Positions 50,409 through 56,733 of a stretch of 64,000 nucleotides of DNA are shown in pieces (position 1 is the first letter of the stretch; each line of letters opens with the position of its first letter). The notes beneath the pieces were generated by a model, which had not been told where the DNA came from, did not search any database, and saw only the letters and a program-made list of their open reading frames with translations. This DNA comes from Deinococcus arboris. GTDB lineage: Bacteria; Deinococcota; Deinococci; Deinococcales; Deinococcaceae. The DNA lies in the NCBI RefSeq assembly GCF_009755355.1, contig NZ_WQLB01000015.1, forward strand, positions 35,009-99,008. Reading direction: 5' to 3'. A program made the translations under genes and the position numbers.

Positions 50409-51234
50409 TGCCTGTTCCGGCCAGCACGAGTGTCAAGGGCCCACCTACTTCGTACTGCTGTGCCGTGTTCAGGGTGGCACCGATCCAACTCCAGCTCACT
50501 GGCGTGCCCACTTCACTGCCCGTGGTGTCAATCGTCAACTGGCCGTACACCGTTTGTCCGGCGTTGATCCGGATGACGGTGTTTTGTTCGCCTGTCACAT
50601 TGACTTTCATGGGCTTCGAGCCCGCTTGCATGCGGACATTTTTGGGGTCGAACACCAGGGCTTCGGTTCCTGCATTGGTGATGCGGTAGCCCAAGGTGAC
50701 TTGATTGCCCGAACGGGTGCCGTTCAGGAAACCGAAGCGCAGCCAGTCTGGAGCCGTCTGCGGCCCAGTCACTTCCGGCGTAGGCGTGGCCGCGCTGGTG
50801 CTCACCGCCGGCGTACTGATCTCGCCGTCCGCCTCCAAGGTGTCGGTAGGAGCCGGATATTCAACCACTACCCGGCGGATTTGGCGGCCACTGGCGCTGG
50901 CCAGGCTGTAGACCACCTGAATGAGGTCACCGTTCGCCAGTCGCACCGTCATGCTGCCCCAGCCAGAGTTGGTAATGGCCTTCAAGAAGATGACGTTGCT
51001 GTCGACCTGTACGTCAAGCTGGTCATCACGACCCGACGTGATCTTTGCGACAGCATCGGGCATCTGAAGCTGCCAAGTCTCCCCCTGGTGGATCTGAAGC
51101 ATCAGGGGCCGGTCTTTAAGGTCCAGCGCGTTGAACGTGCTGGTGATGTTGTTCCCCAGTGCAGGTGTCGCAGGGATGGCAACGGCGAGGGAGGCGGACG
51201 AAAGCAGGCAGAGGCCGAGGAGGATTTTCTTCAT
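50398..51234 (-). CDS. VirB9/TrbG-like exported beta protein
   Basis: A 278-residue protein with a signal peptide (MKKILLGLCLLSSASLAVA). First domain: GETWQLQMPDAVAKITSGRD, VIFLKAITNSGWGSMTVRL; linker around 140-160; second beta domain (RFGFLNGTRSGNQVTLGYRI). The layout and position fit VirB9/TrbG, the periplasmic partner of VirB10, with moderate confidence. Leaderless: -10 TAGGGT is six bases before the ATG. Confidence 0.58.
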   Translation of the reverse strand: MKKILLGLCLLSSASLAVAIPATPALGNNITSTFNALDLKDRPLMLQIHQGETWQLQMPDAVAKITSGRDDQLDVQVDSNVIFLKAITNSGWGSMTVRLANGDLIQVVYSLASASGRQIRRVVVEYPAPTDTLEADGEISTPAVSTSAATPTPEVTGPQTAPDWLRFGFLNGTRSGNQVTLGYRITNAGTEALVFDPKNVRMQAGSKPMKVNVTGEQNTVIRINAGQTVYGQLTIDTTGSEVGTPVSWSWIGATLNTAQQYEVGGPLTLVLAGTGNDR

Positions 51235-51240
51235 ACCTTC

Positions 51241-51268
51241 ACCCTAGGTGGAGGCAGGTTCACGCCAA
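51241..51268 (-). promoter_or_regulatory. Promoter of the recurring AACC(T/A)G type (virB9-like)
   Basis: TTGGCG, 16-bp spacer starting TGAACCTG, and TAGGGT six bases before the ATG at 51234. Its -35 abuts the T-tract of the upstream terminator. Confidence 0.62.
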
Positions 51269-51313
51269 AAAAAGAACCTCATCTGGCAACACAACGTGTT
51301 GGTCAAATGAGGT
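51266..51313 (-). terminator. Rho-independent terminator before the virB9-like promoter
   Basis: Minus-strand stem ACCTCAT...AACAC/GTGTT...ATGAGGT with a TTTTTTT tract that runs into the next -35 box. It ends the transcript of 51345-52406. Confidence 0.8.
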
Positions 51314-51344
51314 GACCGGAACGGTCAGACAGCGCCGCTGTCTC

Positions 51345-52406
51345 TCAGATGTCACTCCACAGGCGCAGGTGGCCAATGTGACTGACGATCTCAAGGGCAA
51401 CGTCTTGCTTCAGGTTGAATTGCTGGCAGAACACAGAAAGAGGCTGAGTGCCTGCTTCCGCTGCCTGCAGCAGTTCATTGAGAGGCAGAGACATCGCCAA
51501 AGGCCAGAGTCCTTCGCGTGCCAAAGCGCGCGCAGCTCGTCCGGCTTCCTGATGCATGCTGGTCGTCTCGAAATCATTCTCGACGTCTGCATTGGCAGGA
51601 AGGGTTTCACCGTACATCCTGTTGTCGTCCTCACCGCTGTAGTTCAAAGACCACACCGGCTCGTACTGCGCTTCAAGCAGTTCGGCAACATTGTCCAGCG
51701 TCCAGAACTTCGCCACAGACTCTCCACGTGCTTTGGCTTGGCTTCTGATCTCACTGAGAATCAGATCTGGAGTGATCATGGCCTGATCAACTCCATATGC
51801 CAACAGCGAAGCGCGTGCAGCCCAAATGGTGCGAAGACGCTGGTCAAGGTGTTGACCACGTCCTCTGAGAAATGCAACCCCCTTCGGCAGTTCGGCGCGG
51901 TTGGCCTCTTCGAAGTACTTCAGGAATGCAATTCCTCCGGCGGGCTTCCAGCGGTGAATGATATCCACGCTGTTACTCGCAATGAAGCTGAAGGCCTCCG
52001 ACCACCCTGAGAACTGCGGCGCAGCTTCCACGCTGAGCTTCAAAGCAATCGGCGCTGCAAACCTCCAGAGGTTGTCTGCAGCAGCCTGGGCTTCCGTGTG
52101 CCAGGCCTGCACGTGCTGATACCAGTTCAGGCACGCGAGGTAAAGCAAGTAAGGCGGCGTGGCCGACCAGACATTCCACCAAGTGTCATGCACACCCTTG
52201 TAGGTGGCCATCACATTGGCTTGCCACACCACATCGGTCTGGGTCAGGGCGACGTACTGCCGACGAATCTCATCCCGCGTCAGCTGCAACTGATCGCGAA
52301 CGACCAGCTCCGACGTAGGGGACACGTTCCCTTGAACGGTGAACGTAAGAGCCTCCACTGCAACAGCAGAAGCAAAACCAAAGGGCCGACGCACTAGGTC
52401 TTTCAT
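51345..52406 (-). CDS. Hypothetical protein, 353 aa, Trp-rich
   Basis: Start at 52406 (MKDLVRRPFGFASAVAVEAL) with AGGAGGTTAAT immediately upstream. Helical, unusually many Trp (GVHDTWWNVW, NWYQHVQAW, NLWRF). No signal peptide and no recognised domain. A single-gene transcript bounded by terminators on both sides, between the replication operon and the transfer region. Confidence 0.58.
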   Translation of the reverse strand: MKDLVRRPFGFASAVAVEALTFTVQGNVSPTSELVVRDQLQLTRDEIRRQYVALTQTDVVWQANVMATYKGVHDTWWNVWSATPPYLLYLACLNWYQHVQAWHTEAQAAADNLWRFAAPIALKLSVEAAPQFSGWSEAFSFIASNSVDIIHRWKPAGGIAFLKYFEEANRAELPKGVAFLRGRGQHLDQRLRTIWAARASLLAYGVDQAMITPDLILSEIRSQAKARGESVAKFWTLDNVAELLEAQYEPVWSLNYSGEDDNRMYGETLPANADVENDFETTSMHQEAGRAARALAREGLWPLAMSLPLNELLQAAEAGTQPLSVFCQQFNLKQDVALEIVSHIGHLRLWSDI

Positions 52407-52421
52407 ATTAACCTCCTGAGA

Positions 52422-52488
52422 TTTGGAAAACGCACGGTCAGCATAACAAAAAAATCCTCCCACTCACGTGGGAGGTGCGTTTTCCAAA
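52422..52488. repeat. 14-bp perfect inverted repeat around a terminator
   Basis: TTTGGAAAACGCAC at 52422-52435 is exactly mirrored by GTGCGTTTTCCAAA at 52475-52488, enclosing the terminator hairpin. The whole can fold as one long nested stem in the leader of 51345-52406. Confidence 0.65.
52448..52475 (-). terminator. Rho-independent terminator of the primase operon
   Basis: Minus-strand stem CCTCCCAC/GTGGGAGG (loop GTGA) followed by ATTTTTTT, about 25 bases after the primase stop codon. Confidence 0.85.
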
Positions 52489-52499
52489 GGCTCAGCAAG

Positions 52500-53714
52500 C
52501 TAATCCCTTTGGTGGGGTTCAGTGTGACCGATTGTCGTGCGGCCGTCAACTCCCTGCCAGGCTGGCAGGAGCCGGTTGGCGAGCGCTGTGAGTCCAGGCG
52601 GGAAAAGGCCAAGTTGCCGCTGGACCGCAACTGTCCGCGCTGCCTGCGCTACGGCATCGGCGGACACGCCAAGGCTGGACAGCTCAGCCAGTGTCGTCGC
52701 GGACACCCCCCGGCTTGCCACAATGCATGCCACTGCCAGGGCCCGCTCCCCATCGCCAAGGGTTGGCCACAGCCGTGTCAACCTCTCCATCACGCTCACA
52801 GGCGCAGGCTTCGGGGGCGGGTTCCATGCAGGCTGCGTGAACGCGCTGTCCACGCTCGCCGCCCATTCTCTGGCCGTGTAGGGTTCAGGCTCCCCCTTGG
52901 TGTTGTGTGGCGGCACACGCCGGTCAAACGCAATGGCCTTGACGTCCTCCACACGGCCGCCTAGATCTCGCAGTCGGCAGGCCAGCCAGAATCCAGTCGC
53001 GTTGCGCCCCAGTCCGGCATGGGCGCGCTGGACAGCTTCGTCAATGGCCGGCGCCCAGTCGGCTGAACGGAGGGGGGTGGAGATGACCGGCGGCCGCGGC
53101 GACAGTTTGGGGATAGAGGATGGCCTGGTCACGGGTTCGATCAGGCCCAGCATGACGCGTGCTGGCAGTGGCAAGACTGCCAGGTCATCCAGTTCTGCTA
53201 ACGGACGCGCCCAGCTGTAAGGCCCAGCGCAGCTGACCGTTGGGGGCAGGATGGCGTAGCCGCCGTCGCCGCGAATATCCAGTCCAGGATAAGCCTGGCC
53301 CAGGGCGCGTGCACTTTTGCCATTGAGCGTAGGAACGCGCCAAGCTGGTGCAGGCAAATGGAGGTGCCAGCCGCCGCTGCCTGTCCGGACATGCGGTTGA
53401 ATGTTCCATAGAATCCGGAGTGCGTCGCCGGCCGGACCGTCCAGATCGATGACGATGCGTTCAGAACACCGGCCGGTGACGAAAGCGAGTCCTTTCCCCA
53501 GCGGCCGCCTGAACCACACTGCAATCATGTCGTCTGTGGCGGGCGTATCCATTAGGGGCTGCCAGGCGGGAACCCAGCGCCCCGGCACGCCTTCCTTGGG
53601 TCGGCGGTGACCGGTCTCCATCAGCACCAGATGGGGCCGCTTGTCGTAGAGGCCGCCTGCATTCACCGGCATAACCGACAAGCCGGCAGCCCGCGCCTCC
53701 AACGCCTCGTCCAT
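52500..53714 (-). CDS. Primase-polymerase (PrimPol, bifunctional primase/polymerase family)
   Basis: A 404-residue protein, start at 53714 (MDEALEARAAGLSVMPVNAG). The N-terminal domain shows YDKRPHL, ERIVIDLDGPAG (the DxD metal site) and RTGSGGWHLHLPAP (the SGGxH motif), typical of plasmid and phage PrimPols that prime and extend DNA. Residues 230-404 are helical and may be an accessory DNA-binding domain. No helicase domain is fused. Likely the replication priming enzyme of this replicon. Start lies 5 bases after the upstream stop. Confidence 0.82.
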   Translation of the reverse strand: MDEALEARAAGLSVMPVNAGGLYDKRPHLVLMETGHRRPKEGVPGRWVPAWQPLMDTPATDDMIAVWFRRPLGKGLAFVTGRCSERIVIDLDGPAGDALRILWNIQPHVRTGSGGWHLHLPAPAWRVPTLNGKSARALGQAYPGLDIRGDGGYAILPPTVSCAGPYSWARPLAELDDLAVLPLPARVMLGLIEPVTRPSSIPKLSPRPPVISTPLRSADWAPAIDEAVQRAHAGLGRNATGFWLACRLRDLGGRVEDVKAIAFDRRVPPHNTKGEPEPYTAREWAASVDSAFTQPAWNPPPKPAPVSVMERLTRLWPTLGDGERALAVACIVASRGVSATTLAELSSLGVSADAVAQAARTVAVQRQLGLFPPGLTALANRLLPAWQGVDGRTTIGHTEPHQRD

Positions 53715-53718
53715 CAGG

Positions 53719-54561
53719 TCACGTCCGGGCAAGCTCCGTCTCCTTGGCGTGGGTGGGGGCCGCCTCATCTGCGTCTTCTTTCAGGAGGTCCCGGATGGTG
53801 GTGGCCGCCGTGATGACGGGCCGGACTTCCCGCTGCATGGTCATAGCGAGAAGCCGCAGGGCACCGGGGTCAGGCTGCTCCATAAGGACCGTCAGGGTCC
53901 CGTCTATCAACTGGTACGGATAGACCCGGAGGTGGCGCTGCGTTTCAGGAGGCAGAAGGGCCCGTAGGGTGGGGTCAGGTGGGCTCCGGCGCACATCGGC
54001 GTAAGGCAGCCGCAGCACGGTCGCTTGTGCGCGTGCAGCCTGGTCATGGGTAATGACTTTGCTCTCCAGACACCCTTGAATGGTCATCCCGAGGTACAGG
54101 CCGATGTGCCTGGAAGTGGCGAGTGCCAGCGCCTCGGTTTCAGTCAGCCTGCCCCAGAGGGCTGTCGGGTAGGTCAACTGTGACACCCGGTCATAGACTG
54201 ACGGGGGGACCAGGCAGAGCTTGACCTGTGGCCCCAGGGCTGCGTAGATCGGGTCCAGTGGCACGTCCGGGTCTGGAGTCAAAACGCAGCAATCGGTGTA
54301 TTCCTGCCGGTGAGGGGTGATACCCAGGTGAAGGGCCTGCTTCCGGCTCAGCAGGTGGCCTTCAATACTGCTCAGACTTCGGTGGTCTGAATAGAACGTC
54401 CATCCGCGCTCGGCGGCCAACTCGCTCCAGACCGCCTGCACCTCATCAGCACTCAAGGTCGCCTCCAGGGCGCCCAGAAAGTCCCCACCATGAACAGCCT
54501 GATAGGCATTGGCGGCCTGCTGGCGTTCAACGGTCAGGGCCCGGTCTACCTGTCCGCTCAT
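53719..54561 (-). CDS. MshEN/GspE-N domain protein without ATPase
   Basis: A 280-residue protein started at 54561 (ATGA overlap). The C-terminal 120 residues (VLRLPYADVRRSPPDPTLRA, LLPPETQRHLRVYPYQLIDG, LRLLAMTMQREVRPVITAAT) match the N-terminal MshEN domain of type II secretion/pilus ATPases, which in some proteins binds c-di-GMP. A similar, weaker unit lies at 90-150. The ATPase domain is absent. In a replication operon it may be a nucleotide-sensing regulator; inference only. Confidence 0.68.
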   Translation of the reverse strand: MSGQVDRALTVERQQAANAYQAVHGGDFLGALEATLSADEVQAVWSELAAERGWTFYSDHRSLSSIEGHLLSRKQALHLGITPHRQEYTDCCVLTPDPDVPLDPIYAALGPQVKLCLVPPSVYDRVSQLTYPTALWGRLTETEALALATSRHIGLYLGMTIQGCLESKVITHDQAARAQATVLRLPYADVRRSPPDPTLRALLPPETQRHLRVYPYQLIDGTLTVLMEQPDPGALRLLAMTMQREVRPVITAATTIRDLLKEDADEAAPTHAKETELART

Positions 54562-55391
54562 GGCCGCTCTCGCGCCACATCGGCAAACTGCGTTCCAGCC
54601 AAGAGGCACGCGTGCCGCCGGTAAAGCCCGGTGGTCATCACCTGCTTCGGCGTGTGAAAGCGCAACTGCTTTCCCTGTATCAATTGCGCGACTCTGAGCA
54701 TGTACGGTTTCAGGCTGTCTGGAATGGTTTCTGGTTCTTGCCAGAGCTGCTGCGTTTTCGGACTTTGGTTGTGCAACTCGATACTGCTGCCGTCAGGTAG
54801 AGCGCTGAACGCCCAGCGGGCAGCTTGCAGCTCAGAGTGTAAAAGGCTGTCGCCTTTAACGGTGTTGCGCCAGGTGTGAATGCGGTTGACCCCCACCAGA
54901 ACGGCCCCCACGTAGGTCTGTAGACCGTCGGTCAGACAGCTGGTGTGCAGCCGGTAGTCGATCATCGGTGGCAGCGGCGGTACGGTATGGGCGTTCAGCG
55001 CCTCCGCGTATTCTGCGAAGAGCGCGACGCCATTGATACGGCGCGCGAGTGACAATTCGAGGTTTCGGCTGTTCAGCAGTTGGGTCAGTTGAGGGGGTCG
55101 CTTGCTGCGCCGGTCGGCCAACCGCACATATTCGGTGTGCGGGGTGTGGAGGTTGACGGTCGTGTTGACCGTGCACCGTTTGAGCGCCTGAATCAACGCG
55201 ACCGTCAAGGTGGTCTCCCGGTCCACATTGGCCGGCAGGCAGTACTGGAAACTCCGGCCCACTCCGTTCAGCACGATCAGTTCCGTTACCTCCATCTCTG
55301 CTGATTCCGTCAGAGGTTTCAGGTTCAACCACAGGTGCTGAAGAGAGGGTGTTCGAGGCTTGGATGGGCTCGGCGCTGGAGATTGAGTCAT
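54558..55391 (-). CDS. RNase H-fold-like protein, 277 aa
   Basis: ATG at 55391. The segment MIDYRLHTSCLTDGLQTYVG, then HSELQAARWAFSALPDGSSI and ELHNQSPKTQQLW follow the RNase H order (strand with Asp, helix with Glu, strand). The third acidic residue is replaced by Asn, so catalysis is doubtful. The N-terminal half (TTLTVALIQALKRCTVN, NLHTPHTEYVRL) may be a second copy. It overlaps the frame of the winged-helix gene by 536 bases; here this frame has the more protein-like composition. Confidence 0.5.
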   Translation of the reverse strand: MTQSPAPSPSKPRTPSLQHLWLNLKPLTESAEMEVTELIVLNGVGRSFQYCLPANVDRETTLTVALIQALKRCTVNTTVNLHTPHTEYVRLADRRSKRPPQLTQLLNSRNLELSLARRINGVALFAEYAEALNAHTVPPLPPMIDYRLHTSCLTDGLQTYVGAVLVGVNRIHTWRNTVKGDSLLHSELQAARWAFSALPDGSSIELHNQSPKTQQLWQEPETIPDSLKPYMLRVAQLIQGKQLRFHTPKQVMTTGLYRRHACLLAGTQFADVARERP

Positions 55392-56142
55392 GGGTGGGGC
55401 ACTCCTGGGTGGGGAGAGGGGAAGCAGGCTGATTCAGTTCAGCGGTCATCAGTGACAACACCTGCTCGATTACATTGCTGTGGTGAGCCAGGTCGCTGTA
55501 GATGGCGTAGGTGACCCCCTGACGATCACTGGTTCGCAGGCCGATCAGACCGTAGTCGGCGAGACGCTGGAGTGCGAGAGCGATATCCGCCGGGTCGCCC
55601 AGTCGAGTCAAGTCAGCGTGGCTGGCTAGAGCATTGCGGAGCCGCTGAAGGATTTTGATGATCCGGCGCGCCAGATCACTGCAGAAGGCTGGCGCCAGCG
55701 GCGCTGCCGGTTCCAGGTAGGTCGCCTGATACAGCCGCTTGCCCAGGGTGCTGTCCACGGGCCAGGCCACGCCCGTTTCGACAAGCTGAGACAGCGCGAG
55801 GGTGAGAGAGGTTTTGTCCAGTTGCAAGCCTGTGTAAATGTCGTTGTAGGTAACTGGATGGGGATGGCTTTGTAAAAAGCTGAGCACACGCGCTTGCAGA
55901 ACGCGTTGCGCTTCGTCCAGGCGTCCCGGCAGAAGGAAGCGTCCTCCGTTGCCGCCACGGCGCTCAATCAGGCCTTCGGCACACAGCGTTTTGGTGACAG
56001 CGGCCAGTGTGTCGTATCCGACAGGCGCAGGGTACTTCGTGAGTTCACGCATCTCGGCCAGTGAGAGGGACGGATGCGTCGTCAGGAGATTCAGCACCAG
56101 ACTGCGGTGCTCTGTTTGGCGTTGAAGGCTGGCGACTCCCAT
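54856..56142 (-). CDS. Triple winged-helix protein, replication initiator candidate; frame overlaps next gene
   Basis: The frame codes for 428 residues from ATG 56142. Residues 1-250 hold three winged-helix-like units (LAEMRELTKYPAPVGYDTLA, VTYNDIYTGLQLDKTSLTLA, SRLADL-type third unit). After about residue 255 the sequence becomes Gly/Arg/Pro/His-rich and out of phase with the RNase H-like gene, so it is probably non-coding in this frame. Either a +1 shift joins both parts or the true 3' end is shorter. First gene of the replication operon. Confidence 0.55.
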   Translation of the reverse strand: MGVASLQRQTEHRSLVLNLLTTHPSLSLAEMRELTKYPAPVGYDTLAAVTKTLCAEGLIERRGGNGGRFLLPGRLDEAQRVLQARVLSFLQSHPHPVTYNDIYTGLQLDKTSLTLALSQLVETGVAWPVDSTLGKRLYQATYLEPAAPLAPAFCSDLARRIIKILQRLRNALASHADLTRLGDPADIALALQRLADYGLIGLRTSDRQGVTYAIYSDLAHHSNVIEQVLSLMTAELNQPASPLPTQECPTHDSISSAEPIQASNTLSSAPVVEPETSDGISRDGGNGTDRAERSGPEFPVLPAGQCGPGDHLDGRVDSGAQTVHGQHDRQPPHPAHRICAVGRPAQQATPSTDPTAEQPKPRIVTRAPYQWRRALRRIRGGAERPYRTAAATDDRLPAAHQLSDRRSTDLRGGRSGGGQPHSHLAQHR

Positions 56143-56235
56143 GCCGCGCACCTTAGAGACCCGCCTGCTTAGTTCTGACTATGCCGTGATTAGTTGAAGC
56201 GTAGGCTTGTGACGACAACGTAAGCCGAGGGTCTT

Positions 56236-56349
56236 ATGCTGCTTACCATGCTCATGCCTGGCCGTCTCAATCGCCGACTGGCTCTTGAGGTGGACCGGAC
56301 GAAAGCCCTGAGCCATTCTCAATTCCTGTCTCGCCGTGAACTGACGTGA
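56236..56349 (+). CDS. Small basic protein, 37 aa
   Basis: MLLTMLMPGRLNRRLALEVD then RTKALSHSQFLSRRELT. The TGA overlaps the GTG of the next gene (GTGA), which supports translation of both. TATGCT at 56235-56240 could be a -10 for a start at the internal ATGs (56248 or 56254). Confidence 0.4.
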   Translation: MLLTMLMPGRLNRRLALEVDRTKALSHSQFLSRRELT

Positions 56350-56729
56350 TCCACGCTGCGCTCGACCTGCGCTCCAGTGTTACCTGGCAAATGGAGAGTG
56401 CTGAGCAGACAGCGTTGGCCGCTTTGCAGTTGCAGCGTGATGCCCACCCCCGGGCGGCAGATCGGCGGAACGTCACTCGTGCGCTACAAGGTGCACGTGA
56501 CAGTCGGCCTGAAGCGTGGCGCGCTGTCTATCTGGGTCACGCTGCGCCTTGCCGTGATCAGGGGGGCACCTTCTGGATGGTGTATCAGTCCTATGCAGCT
56601 CCATCTGATCTGGAGGCGTTCACCGCCCTGTTGCCGCCACATGGCCTTATCGGTCAGGTCGCTCCTGATTCACCCTACGGTCCTTTCATTCAGGTGCTGA
56701 TGGTTCGGCAGGCCGCGGCTACAGATTGA
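56346..56729 (+). CDS. Hypothetical protein, 127 aa
   Basis: Starts at GTG 56346, coupled to the small upstream frame. Contains ESAEQTALAALQLQRDAHPR and GGTFWMVYQSYAAPSDLEAF; soluble. It ends four bases from the convergent STAND gene. No family recognised. Confidence 0.5.
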   Translation: MIHAALDLRSSVTWQMESAEQTALAALQLQRDAHPRAADRRNVTRALQGARDSRPEAWRAVYLGHAAPCRDQGGTFWMVYQSYAAPSDLEAFTALLPPHGLIGQVAPDSPYGPFIQVLMVRQAAATD

Positions 56730-56733
56730 CCAT

